Shown here: piece by piece, positions 17,453-26,525 of the stretch
Layout of the letters: every line of letters starts with the position of its first letter
How positions within the stretch are numbered: the stretch's first letter is position 1
Assembly: GCF_000526715.1 (NCBI RefSeq)
Contig: NZ_JAGP01000001.1
Span: 62,001-126,000, forward strand
Origin: Hydrogenovibrio kuenenii DSM 12350
GTDB taxonomy: Bacteria > Pseudomonadota > Gammaproteobacteria > Thiomicrospirales > Thiomicrospiraceae
Reading direction: 5' to 3'
DNA length: 64,000 nucleotides
Translations under genes and position numbers: made by a program
The notes under the pieces: generated by a model
Seen by the model: the letters and a program-made list of their open reading frames with translations, nothing else
Told to the model about the DNA's origin: nothing
Database searches by the model: none

Positions 17453-18448
17453 TTAGCCACCTAGGCTAACCATTTGACGGAATTCAATATTATGGACATT
17501 TTCATTGAAGAAATGGCGCTCTGGTTTTTTTAGCATCGCATCCACAATTAGTTGTTTTAACCCTTCATCGCTAATGCCTTCTCTAATCGGAGTGCGCAGG
17601 TCAACTGAGTCTTCTTGGCCTAAGCATAATGCTAGTACACCACGTGCTGTTAGGCGAACTCGGTTGCAGCTCTCACAGAAGTGCTGGGAGACTGCTGAAA
17701 TAACGCCGATGCGCGTGTCAGTGCCCTTAATGATAAAATTCTTAGATGGACCATCATGCGACTTGCCTGTTGAAGGGATAAGATCTGTACCAACATGTGC
17801 CTTGATGCGCTTCATAATTGCATCCATAGGGTAGTGCTGATCCATTAAACTGATGCCGGCTTCACCGATAGGCATGGTTTCGATAAAGCGTACTTCTACA
17901 CCTTTTTCCAAACCGTAATCAACCATGCGCTCAATTTCACTATCGTTAGTGCCTTTCATAACAACCATATTGAACTTGATCGGGTTTAAGCCCGCTTCTA
18001 GCCCGGCATCGACACCAGCAAGAACTTTCTCCAAGTCGCCGCCTCGGGTAATTTCTTTAAATAAGGCAGGCTTTAAGGAGTCAATTGAAATATTTGCACG
18101 AGTAATGCCTGCTTTTTTTAAAGCCACAGCGTGTTTATCTAAAAAGTGAGCATTGGTCGATAATGCAATCTCTTTAAGGCCTTCTAGTGGACTAATGGTT
18201 GATACAAAATCAGCCAAGCCCTTTCTGACCAGAGGTTCGCCGCCTGTTAGGCGTACCTTGGTGACACCAAGCTCAACAAATGCTTTGATAATGCGACTAA
18301 GTTCGTCAAAGTCTAAATATTCGGTATGTCGACCTTCTGGATGTGCACCTTGCTCAGGCATACAGTAGCCACAACGGTAGTTGCACTTGTCAGTCACTGA
18401 CACGCGCAAATATTCTATTTTTCTGTTAAAGGGATCGATTAAAGCCAT
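17453..18448 (-). CDS. moaA: GTP 3',8-cyclase
   Basis: A radical SAM enzyme that cyclises GTP in the first step of molybdenum cofactor synthesis. The N-terminal 4Fe-4S site is CNYRCGYCMPEQG (Cys near residues 22, 26 and 29), and the SAM motif TGGEP is near residue 68. The C-terminal cluster motif is CESCNRVRLTARG, followed by C-ALCLG. The chain ends in Gly-Gly as in other MoaA proteins. It is the first gene of the mo operon, just downstream of soxD but separated from it by a terminator. Confidence 0.97.
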   Translation of the reverse strand: MALIDPFNRKIEYLRVSVTDKCNYRCGYCMPEQGAHPEGRHTEYLDFDELSRIIKAFVELGVTKVRLTGGEPLVRKGLADFVSTISPLEGLKEIALSTNAHFLDKHAVALKKAGITRANISIDSLKPALFKEITRGGDLEKVLAGVDAGLEAGLNPIKFNMVVMKGTNDSEIERMVDYGLEKGVEVRFIETMPIGEAGISLMDQHYPMDAIMKRIKAHVGTDLIPSTGKSHDGPSKNFIIKGTDTRIGVISAVSQHFCESCNRVRLTARGVLALCLGQEDSVDLRTPIREGISDEGLKQLIVDAMLKKPERHFFNENVHNIEFRQMVSLGG

Positions 18449-18578
18449 TACGTTATATCTGTTTGGGAATAACGGGCTATTCTACGGCTTTTGATTGGTT
18501 TTTCAAGTATTTATTGATGAAAAGTCAGGGTTTAGACAGGGTTTGTTTCGTTGAGCTTTTTATATTCTTTAGATAATA

Positions 18579-18607
18579 AAAAAGCCCGCATAAGCGGGCT
18601 TTTTTTA
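18579..18607. terminator. Bidirectional terminator between soxD and moaA
   Basis: AAAAGCCCGC (18580-18589) pairs with GCGGGCTTTT (18594-18603) around ATAA, and T or A runs flank both sides. It lies 25 bases after the soxD stop on the minus strand, so it ends the soxC-soxD transcript before moaA. Confidence 0.9.
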
Positions 18608-18631
18608 GGTCCTAAACTTAAAAAGTTTAGA

Positions 18632-19717
18632 TTACATTCCTGCGTGACCTACACCTGGAGGTGCTTCATGTAAACGTTGTGGAACGTTGTACTGGAAGCT
18701 TCCATCAGGAAGTTTACGTGCTTCAACGAAGTCATGTGCATTACCTTTACCGTCACCAACCATGTAGTCAGGACAGTCTTTCATGCAACGTGCGTTGTGC
18801 ACAACTGGACGGTGATCACAGAAGAAGTTACCTTGGTTTTTCATGAACTTGTTTTGCTTCATTAGCAATACAGAGTTGTAGAAATCATCATCTTCTAACT
18901 GTACTGGGTTACCATCTTTGTCATAACCTTTAGGGATGTAGTTAGATTGCATGATGTAACCAACCATACCCATGTAACCAGCGTCTCCGATAAATGGAGC
19001 GTTTGGCGTCCAGAAAGGCATTGCACGACGGATGTAGTCAAACAAAGTCGTAGCATACGGCCAGTAGTTACCTACAGTTTTCATAGGTGCTGGCGCACGT
19101 GGGTCAGTCGAAACAAGGCTTTCGTCAACTGCTAGAGGAAGATAACCTTTAGCACCTTCACCGAATTCACCGTGACACATACCGCAGAACTTAACGTAGA
19201 CTTCTCCACCTTTTTCTACAGTCATACCAACTTTAGGATCAGGAAGACCATTACCGTCACCATCTACAGAGATGTTCCAGATTTTCAATGCAGATTCAGC
19301 GATTGGCGTACCAAAACCGTTTGCAACGAAAGTCGTATCATCATAATAGTGCTTCTTAGCAGCATTATGAACATCTACGAAAGCCGCAGGAACCTTACAT
19401 TGACCATTTCCGTGGTCACCACCGTCGATAGCGTCATCAACTTCGAAAGAGTATGGGTTTTTTGGATCCAACTTTCCGACTAGACCAGCACGACCGTTCA
19501 TGTTGTCTTTACCAAGAATCTGTTCGATAACTTTTGAATCTAGGTATTTACCACCATTCGCATCGATGATTTCTTTGTAGTTAGATGCATATTTGCCATC
19601 TGTTTTTGAAGCATCACCAGCGTTGCTACCAGAATTGCCAGACATTGCGAATGCAGAACCTGCAAATGCGAAAGAGACAATACCTGCTGCTAAAAGAGTT
19701 TTCTTAGTACTGAACAT
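18632..19717 (-). CDS. soxD: SoxD-like c-type cytochrome of sulfane dehydrogenase
   Basis: A 361-residue periplasmic cytochrome with a Sec signal ending in AFA around residue 24. One heme motif is visible, CGMCH, near residue 179; the later cysteines (CDH, then CMKDC) do not form a second CxxCH, whereas Paracoccus SoxD carries two hemes. It would take electrons from SoxC during oxidation of the SoxY-bound sulfane sulfur. Its start overlaps the soxC stop by 14 bases, so translation is coupled. Downstream motifs include FDYIRRAMPF near residue 224, as in SoxD/SorB-type cytochromes. Confidence 0.88.
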   Translation of the reverse strand: MFSTKKTLLAAGIVSFAFAGSAFAMSGNSGSNAGDASKTDGKYASNYKEIIDANGGKYLDSKVIEQILGKDNMNGRAGLVGKLDPKNPYSFEVDDAIDGGDHGNGQCKVPAAFVDVHNAAKKHYYDDTTFVANGFGTPIAESALKIWNISVDGDGNGLPDPKVGMTVEKGGEVYVKFCGMCHGEFGEGAKGYLPLAVDESLVSTDPRAPAPMKTVGNYWPYATTLFDYIRRAMPFWTPNAPFIGDAGYMGMVGYIMQSNYIPKGYDKDGNPVQLEDDDFYNSVLLMKQNKFMKNQGNFFCDHRPVVHNARCMKDCPDYMVGDGKGNAHDFVEARKLPDGSFQYNVPQRLHEAPPGVGHAGM

Positions 19718-21074
19718 TTTGAATCAAGCCTCCGTTTTTGCCACCTTCCCAAGGATGTACTCTCCAAGTTACCATCGCTGTACGGTGATAAACGTTGTTT
19801 GTACCTTCAATTGCACGCATTTGCGGCATTGTAGGCTGTACATATCCAGTTTCGTCAGTCGTACGGCTCATCAAGAATGCTTCAGAACCATCCCAATCCC
19901 ATTCAATTTCGAAACGAGTCCAAGCTTTATCTAGAACAGGTGAAGTAAAGTGTGCTTCTTTCCAGTTTTTACCGCCGTCGAATGAAACATCAACGTGAGA
20001 AACTTTACCACGACCAGACCATGCTAGACCACGTACATAGTATTTACCAGGACCTTGCATTTTGAAGTCTGGAGATGGGTAAGTGATTACAGAGTTTGCT
20101 TCCATGTACCATGAGAAGCGTTGTGCAGTACCATCAGGCATAAGCTCTGTGTACTTAGAAGTTTCTTCACGGTGTTGTAGAGGAACATCATGTACATAGA
20201 TACGACGTAGGTATTTAACCCACATGTTCGCTTCACAACCAGGAACAACCAAACGAATTGGGTAGCCTTGTTCACGACGTAGTGCTTCACCGTTTTGAGC
20301 GTAAGCAACGTAGCAGTCATCCATAGCCATATCAACAGGGATAGAACGTGACATACCAGAAGCATCAGAACCTTCAGGAATGATCCACTTACCTTCTGGC
20401 TTGATACCAGCTTCTTTCAGAAGGTCAGATAGACGAACACCAGTGTATTCAACACATGACATCATACCGTGAGTCCATTGAACAGAGTTCAACTGAACAC
20501 CTTTCCATTCCATCGCACCGTTAGCAGGACATTCGATGAAGTGAATACGCGAGATTGATGGGAAACGCTTTAGATCGTCCATAGTGAAGATCAAAGGACG
20601 CTCAACCAAACCGTGGATAACTAAACGATGCTTTGCAGGATCGATAGTTGGAACACCACCGTGGTAACGTTCGAAGTGAAGACCGTTTGGCGTGATGATC
20701 CCGTTCAAGCTTTGAATTGGACACATAGTGATTGACGCCATTGAGTCAGGCGTTAACCATTCAAGCGTACGACGCTGAACTTCTTTCTCATAAGGAGAAG
20801 GCATACCGTATGGGTATTTACGAACACCAAAACCAAGAGATTTACGTTCCATCTGATCAGGTAGAACAGTTGTAATTTCTTTTTCGCCTTTGTAAGGTGC
20901 GACGGCTTTATTTGGGTCGAACTTATTGACTCCATCAACCGAGTCAGCTAGAGCGGATTTGGTGAATAATACACCACCCGCTACCGCTGCACTTCCTTTT
21001 AGGAAAGCACGACGGCTTTGATTGCGAGATTCCTCAGTTTGGACCGCAACCTTTTCAACGATTTTATCTGTCAT
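19704..21074 (-). CDS. soxC: Sulfane dehydrogenase molybdenum subunit SoxC
   Basis: A molybdopterin enzyme of the sulfite oxidase family, 456 residues. A Tat signal (SRRAFLKGSAAVAGG) begins near residue 20, which implies export with folded cofactor. The molybdenum-ligating cysteine is in IHFIECPANG, followed by WTHGMMSCVEYTGV, typical of SoxC. The C-terminal immunoglobulin-like domain contains SGRGKVSHVDVSFDGGKNW. It forms SoxCD with the next gene, removing six electrons from SoxY-bound sulfane so that thiosulfate is fully oxidised. AAGGAG precedes the ATG. The Moco genes immediately downstream supply its cofactor. A related sulfite dehydrogenase is the alternative. Confidence 0.92.
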   Translation of the reverse strand: MTDKIVEKVAVQTEESRNQSRRAFLKGSAAVAGGVLFTKSALADSVDGVNKFDPNKAVAPYKGEKEITTVLPDQMERKSLGFGVRKYPYGMPSPYEKEVQRRTLEWLTPDSMASITMCPIQSLNGIITPNGLHFERYHGGVPTIDPAKHRLVIHGLVERPLIFTMDDLKRFPSISRIHFIECPANGAMEWKGVQLNSVQWTHGMMSCVEYTGVRLSDLLKEAGIKPEGKWIIPEGSDASGMSRSIPVDMAMDDCYVAYAQNGEALRREQGYPIRLVVPGCEANMWVKYLRRIYVHDVPLQHREETSKYTELMPDGTAQRFSWYMEANSVITYPSPDFKMQGPGKYYVRGLAWSGRGKVSHVDVSFDGGKNWKEAHFTSPVLDKAWTRFEIEWDWDGSEAFLMSRTTDETGYVQPTMPQMRAIEGTNNVYHRTAMVTWRVHPWEGGKNGGLIQNVQY

Positions 21075-21220
21075 TTAATGCTCCTTGATTGACATCCCTG
21101 CTTAACAAAAATGCCTCAGATTCAAGAGTTTACTATTTAATATAGCTTATTTTAAACCCGCGCCATTTTTGCATAGACATAATGCCACGGAATTACTGGA
21201 CGATTATATTAAGTTTAAAG

Positions 21221-21246
21221 GGGGTTAAGTTCAAGCGCTAAACCCC
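21221..21246. repeat. Inverted repeat upstream of soxC
   Basis: GGGGTT at 21221-21226 and AACCCC at 21241-21246 are separated by 14 bases, about 150 bases upstream of soxC. The stem has no clear T-run in either direction. It could be a weak terminator for the gene at 21322-21768 or an operator for soxC; the sequence does not decide. Confidence 0.3.
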
Positions 21247-21321
21247 TAAAAATTAGCAAATCCTGATATAATTTTTTTATGCCCAAGTGACTTTTTTCTA
21301 TTTGTAGGGTTTTAAAGCCTG

Positions 21322-21768
21322 CTATTGAGGTAGGTCTTTTCGGCTACAGATGGGGCCTGTCTTAGGATTTTCTATATCTTCTGCGACTTGAGCTAGAAAA
21401 GCTTGAAGCTCGTCCACTGTGAGTACAGAAAGAATTTTATTCATGATTTCCGGCTTTATAGCGACGGTTGTGTAAAGACCGCTTTCTAGTTTTACCTGAA
21501 CACCACATGCATCTGCTAAAACGCCTTCGGAACTGTTGCCTTCGATCTGGGCTGCTTGCTCGCCAAATAATAAGTCCGAATAATATTCTTCAAGTGCATC
21601 AGCTTGCTCATCGTTCATTGAACCTTGTACGGAAACTTCATAGGAGGTTTCATCAAGTGGCGTTTTTTCTTCGCGGACATTTGCATCTATATTATGTTCC
21701 TTTGCAAAAGCGACAAACTTTTCTGCAATCGGAAGGTCGAAGAAGGTGTACTCAAAATTATCTAACAT
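21322..21768 (-). CDS. Unknown acidic cytoplasmic protein
   Basis: A 148-residue acidic protein without signal peptide or membrane segment. It starts MLDNFEYTFFDLPIAEKFV and has helical heptad-like stretches (NDEQADALEEYYSDLLFGEQ, and MNKILSVLTVDELQAFLAQV). The C-terminus GPICSRKDLPQ is conserved-looking, with a single cysteine. It is divergent from hemB and upstream of soxC on the same strand, about 250 bases away, so it could be co-regulated but is not clearly co-transcribed. I do not recognise the family. Confidence 0.75.
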   Translation of the reverse strand: MLDNFEYTFFDLPIAEKFVAFAKEHNIDANVREEKTPLDETSYEVSVQGSMNDEQADALEEYYSDLLFGEQAAQIEGNSSEGVLADACGVQVKLESGLYTTVAIKPEIMNKILSVLTVDELQAFLAQVAEDIENPKTGPICSRKDLPQ

Positions 21769-21887
21769 AAATTCAACCCCTTTAAGTTGAGTTGTTCGGT
21801 GCTGACTTGCGTGTTATCGGGTTTATTTTGCTAGAAGATGAGAGTATCATCTACCGCACCTTATTCAACACGCGTTCTGCGTTATAG

Positions 21888-22907
<1,020 letters not shown>

Positions 22908-22926
22908 AATCTTGAGCGTCTAACCT

Positions 22927-23772
22927 ATGAATCAAATTGATTGCTATGCGGTAGTCGGGAATCCGATTGCTCACTCCAAGTCACCACAAATTCACCGTTT
23001 GTTTGCTGAGCAGACAAACCAAGAGCTGGTGTACGAAGCGATTCGTATCGACGCTGAGAAAACACCGTTTAATTATGCCGTACGTCAACTCATGGCAAAA
23101 GGTTATAAAGGGTTGAATGTCACCGTACCCTTTAAGCTGGATGCATTTGACTTTGCTGATGAACTGACCGCTAGAGCACAAACTGCACAAGCAGTAAATA
23201 CGCTAGTGTTTCATGATGATGGTAAGGTGTTGGGTGACAACACCGATGGTATTGGACTGGTTAATGATATAGAGCTAAATGGCAAGCGCCTGTTCAAAAA
23301 CCAAAGGGTTTTGATTTTAGGCGCTGGCGGTGCGGTACAAGGCATCTTGCAGCCACTGCTGGAAAAACAGCCGATTTGTGTTCATATTGCAAATCGCACA
23401 GCGGCTAAAGCAGAAGAATTGGCGCAAAGGTTTGCCGGAGACATTTCAATAACTGCCAGTGGTTGGGAGGAAGTTCCTTTGAAACCAGGCTATGACATTA
23501 TCATTAATGGCACTTCTGCCAGTTTGGAGAATAAAGTTCCGCCCATTCAAGAAGATTGTTTAAAACTGGATAGTTTGGTTTACGACATGATGTATGGCGC
23601 TGAGCCGACAGTGTTTATGGCTTGGGCAAAACAACATCAGCCAGACTGTACAGTTATGGATGGGTTAGGAATGTTGGTGGGGCAAGCAGCGGAAGCTTTT
23701 AACTTATGGCGAGGCGTTCGCCCTGAAACAGCCAGCATTATTCAGCAGATTCGAGACAGTATTTCAGCTTAG
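22927..23772 (+). CDS. aroE: Shikimate dehydrogenase
   Basis: AroE reduces 3-dehydroshikimate with NADPH in the aromatic amino acid pathway. The 281-residue protein begins with the substrate-binding motif GNPIAHSKSP near residue 11. It has NVTVPFK with the catalytic lysine near residue 65, the NADP Rossmann motif GAGGAVQG near residue 130, ANRTAAKAEEL with the phosphate-binding arginine, and DGLGMLVGQAAEAF near the end. It is co-oriented with hemB, 19 bases after it. A partial copy of the dispersed palindrome follows the stop. Confidence 0.96.
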   Translation: MNQIDCYAVVGNPIAHSKSPQIHRLFAEQTNQELVYEAIRIDAEKTPFNYAVRQLMAKGYKGLNVTVPFKLDAFDFADELTARAQTAQAVNTLVFHDDGKVLGDNTDGIGLVNDIELNGKRLFKNQRVLILGAGGAVQGILQPLLEKQPICVHIANRTAAKAEELAQRFAGDISITASGWEEVPLKPGYDIIINGTSASLENKVPPIQEDCLKLDSLVYDMMYGAEPTVFMAWAKQHQPDCTVMDGLGMLVGQAAEAFNLWRGVRPETASIIQQIRDSISA

Positions 23773-23786
23773 TTTCTAAGACTGTC

Positions 23787-23804
23787 AAAATCTGTCAGGC
23801 TGGG
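23787..23804. repeat. Half copy of the dispersed CCAGGCTGGG-type repeat
   Basis: AAAATCTGTCAGGCTGGG lies in the 48-base gap between the convergent aroE and DUF4010 gene stops. It matches the left arm of the complete hairpins with one change (T for C). A right arm is not recognisable. Confidence 0.6.
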
Positions 23805-23820
23805 TCTGGGCTTGCTAGGG

Positions 23821-25083
23821 TTAATAATAAAACCAGCCAAGCGCAATGGTAATTAACCCAAAAATAATCAACCAGATTGCGCTGTATGTTCCTGACTTTG
23901 GTTCGCCAATAACATAAGCATAAAGCGCTTTTAGTAAGTTGTTCGACCCCGCCGCAATGAGTACCGCACTTGCAATCATTTCACCTGTTGTATGGTATTG
24001 ACCGTTTAGCAGTGACAATACAAACGGGTCTATGTCCGTAAACCCAACAATTAACGACAGATAGCGTAACCCTTCTTCGCCAAAATACTGCGTGATAGCT
24101 TGTGTGATAACGGCCATCAAAACAAAAAGACCTGCAAAAACAAAGGCGATTTTTAGCTCAAGGGGGTTGTGGTGCTCATCTTTGGTTATCTGATGTTGTA
24201 CTCCATGGCGATGTTCTAAACGCACAAAAACAAAACTTACCAAGAAAATTAACAGAGCCAGTAAAGTCATGGGTTGCCATAGGTTTAAGGCAACTTGCCA
24301 GTTAAAAACAGCTGCAATACCTAAGAGTCTTAAATACATCAAACCCGTCGCCACAAGAATGGCAGCAGTCATTTTATAGCTGAGTCTTGGATAGTCGACG
24401 GATTTTTTACTTAAAGCCACTGTGGTTGCTGTAGAGGAATAGATGCCACCAAAAATACCCGTTAACAGTACGCCTTGATTCGGGAAGAAGTATCTTTGCG
24501 AAATATACCCTAAATAGGATATTGAGGAAACCACGACGACCGCGAGCCAAATTTTAAAAGGCGAAACCGGAATCCATTGGTTAATCACTTCGTGTGGCAG
24601 TAGAGGTAAAATCACCACGCTCAGGAGCACCAGTTTTGCTAGTGTTGTGACTTCACTACCATCTAATTTTGCCGCCATTGCATGTATGGCTGTTTTAGAA
24701 CCTAGCAACAGTACGCTGATCACAAACACACTTGCCAAAACCCACAATGGTTGTGTCATCACTAAAGGGGCATAGCTATAAGTAATTGCCCAAACAAGGT
24801 AGTTAAGAATGCTGGACTGCTCTGCATGCAACTTTTGCCAATAGAGTAGTAGGTAAATTGAGGTTAGAGCGAGAAAGCCTGCTAGGTACAAATAAGGATC
24901 GATTAAATAAAATACAAATCCCAGTAACCCAGTAAAAGCATAGGTGCGGATGGTACCAAAAGAATACTGTTTGTTATCTGCGTGAAATTGTTGGTGATAG
25001 TCCCTTAGCTCCATGCCTGTTAAAAAGCTAAAGAGTAAGACTAAAACCAGCTGTCCCCAAAGTGTGTGTTGTAACAGAATCAT
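23821..25083 (-). CDS. MgtC/DUF4010-family membrane protein
   Basis: A 420-residue polytopic protein with about twelve hydrophobic segments. The N-terminal part (about 1-140) resembles MgtC/SapB (LVLVLLFSFLTGMELRDYH, then GTIRTYAFTGLLGF), and the C-terminal part (about 180-420) resembles DUF4010 (TGIFGGIYSSTATTVALSKKS). Family members have been proposed to take part in ion or magnesium homeostasis, but the substrate is not established. It is transcribed toward aroE. The 67-base gap to the downstream-of-promoter gamma carbonic anhydrase gene suggests these two minus-strand genes may be co-transcribed. Confidence 0.85.
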   Translation of the reverse strand: MILLQHTLWGQLVLVLLFSFLTGMELRDYHQQFHADNKQYSFGTIRTYAFTGLLGFVFYLIDPYLYLAGFLALTSIYLLLYWQKLHAEQSSILNYLVWAITYSYAPLVMTQPLWVLASVFVISVLLLGSKTAIHAMAAKLDGSEVTTLAKLVLLSVVILPLLPHEVINQWIPVSPFKIWLAVVVVSSISYLGYISQRYFFPNQGVLLTGIFGGIYSSTATTVALSKKSVDYPRLSYKMTAAILVATGLMYLRLLGIAAVFNWQVALNLWQPMTLLALLIFLVSFVFVRLEHRHGVQHQITKDEHHNPLELKIAFVFAGLFVLMAVITQAITQYFGEEGLRYLSLIVGFTDIDPFVLSLLNGQYHTTGEMIASAVLIAAGSNNLLKALYAYVIGEPKSGTYSAIWLIIFGLITIALGWFYY

Positions 25084-25150
25084 TTTTGGTCGCTCAGGAT
25101 GATGATTATATTTTATTTAATTTGCGGAAAACCTCGTCAAACTGTCTGGA

Positions 25151-25690
25151 TTAAAGGGTTTTTACCGCAGTTTGAAAGCTTTTTTTCAGTTTAACGTAAT
25201 GTGCTGCAGAATACTTAAAAAATGCTTTTTCATCGTCAGTTAATGGGCGAGCCTGTTTAACGGGGGAGCCAACATATAGGTAACCGCTTTCTAGAATTTT
25301 TCCCGGAGGCACTAAGCTATTCGCACCGACTAAGACATGCTTTTGTACCACCGCATTATCCAAGACTACGGCTCCCATGCCGATTAGGCATTCATCTTCA
25401 ATAATGCAGCCATGTAGAACGGCGTTGTGCCCAACAGTGACGTCTTTACCGACAATACACTGAGAGCCTTTTGTGATATCGGATTGATGGGTGGTGTGTA
25501 CGACAGCGCCATCTTGAATATTTGAACGGTCGCCAATTTTGATGTCATTAACATCGCCGCGTAAAGTTGCATTTGGCCAAACGCTTACATCTTCACCGAG
25601 TTCACATTTTCCAATAACAACAGCAGAGTCATCTACCCAGGCACCTGATGCTAGGTTTGGTGAAATGTCGTGATAGCTTCTTAAAGTCAT
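25151..25690 (-). CDS. Gamma carbonic anhydrase-like hexapeptide protein
   Basis: A 179-residue left-handed beta-helix protein of the YrdA/CaiE type. Hexapeptide repeats run from about residue 25 to 135 (for instance VSVWPNATLRGD, then IGKDVTVGHNAVLHGC). The metal histidines appear as H-TTH (VVHTTHQ near residue 66) and GHNAVLHG near residue 88. Many YrdA-type members have no demonstrated carbonic anhydrase activity, so the enzymatic label is provisional. It lies upstream of the DUF4010 gene on the same strand. Confidence 0.9.
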   Translation of the reverse strand: MTLRSYHDISPNLASGAWVDDSAVVIGKCELGEDVSVWPNATLRGDVNDIKIGDRSNIQDGAVVHTTHQSDITKGSQCIVGKDVTVGHNAVLHGCIIEDECLIGMGAVVLDNAVVQKHVLVGANSLVPPGKILESGYLYVGSPVKQARPLTDDEKAFFKYSAAHYVKLKKSFQTAVKTL

Positions 25691-25971
25691 GTTGTTTCCT
25701 CAGAGTTTCTGTGCATTTATTATACGTTTTTGAATTAATTTGTTATCGACATTAGGCTAATGTATTCTATGTTTAAAGCGTTGTTGATTGAATTCGCAAG
25801 GATTTTTACCATGCATTAAAGTATTATTAAATTCTTAAATAATGTTTATTTATCTAGGTAAGGTTTTTTTGAATTGTTGTACAGGCCCAAGCCCTTTAAG
25901 ATAGGCCCCGTAAAGATAAATATAAAATATTAGATAAAAGTAAATATAGATTTTTGACCGGAGACAAATTT
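25691..25971. other. Intergenic region between divergent genes
   Basis: This 281-base AT-rich gap must hold the promoters of the minus-strand carbonic anhydrase-like gene and the plus-strand PilZ gene. No clear sigma-70 pair, hairpin or small gene was recognised. Confidence 0.4.
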
Positions 25972-26346
25972 ATGGATTCAATGATTTCGAAGGAAGGCAA
26001 TTCACCTTATTCCAAATTATCATTGGAGCAGGCTGAAAAAAGGCGTACGATTCGTGTAGCCTCAAACCGCCCAGTTGTAATGAAAGTCAATGAATCTACC
26101 GTTTTCGCAACTATGACAGACTTCTCTAAGCATGGTTTGGGTTTTATCGCCATGTATCAAGTTGACCCTAATGATACGGTTGAAGTGCATTTCGACATTC
26201 CGGTTAAAAACGGATTCAAAAGTTTTTTATTTTCCGCTCAGGTGAAACACTGTATAGACTTGTTCGATAAAAACCATATTGGTGTTCGATTAAATATTGA
26301 CGAAAATGAATATAGTCAATTGTTTGATAGAATCATCGCAAGTTAA
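25972..26346 (+). CDS. PilZ-domain protein
   Basis: A 124-residue protein with a single PilZ domain. RRTIRVASNRPV near residue 20 fits the RxxxR c-di-GMP-binding motif only loosely, while the second motif (TDFSKHGLGFI near residue 50) matches the D/NxSxxG box. It could bind c-di-GMP, but the first motif should be tested. ATG 25972 follows GGAG at 25960-25963; an in-frame TTG at 25954 is less likely. It precedes the T11SS-like cluster by 180 bases with a separate promoter in between, so it is not necessarily part of that operon. Confidence 0.85.
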   Translation: MDSMISKEGNSPYSKLSLEQAEKRRTIRVASNRPVVMKVNESTVFATMTDFSKHGLGFIAMYQVDPNDTVEVHFDIPVKNGFKSFLFSAQVKHCIDLFDKNHIGVRLNIDENEYSQLFDRIIAS

Positions 26347-26426
26347 ATATCTCGCCAAAAAACTCAGTATTTTCATGTCATTATGTGATGCGAAATGCAT
26401 ACATAAATGTTCTGCATCTTTCTTTC

Positions 26427-26455
26427 TTGGTATATACTCGTAATTATTTTATAGC
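26427..26455 (+). promoter_or_regulatory. Predicted sigma-70 promoter of the T11SS/FecR cluster
   Basis: TTGGTA (26427-26432) and TATAGC (26450-26455) are separated by 17 bases. Transcription would start near 26462, about 65 bases before the first gene. A perfect 12-base palindrome lies just downstream, at 26465-26476. Confidence 0.5.
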
Positions 26456-26464
26456 GTTTTTACG

Positions 26465-26507
26465 CATCAATTGATGGGTTATCAACAAATTACATGCTCA
26501 TCAATTG
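26465..26507. promoter_or_regulatory. Candidate operator: palindrome plus half site
   Basis: CATCAATTGATG at 26465-26476 is a perfect palindrome. CATCAATTG recurs at 26499-26507 as a near-complete second copy, 34 bases downstream. They cover the predicted transcription start and the leader, a position expected for a repressor site. Confidence 0.4.
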
Positions 26508-26525
26508 TAAAGTTTAGAGTTAATC

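Noticed and set aside
21221-21246. Inverted repeat near soxC as a clear terminator
   Set aside because: The stem is short, the loop is 14 bases and no T-run follows on either strand.
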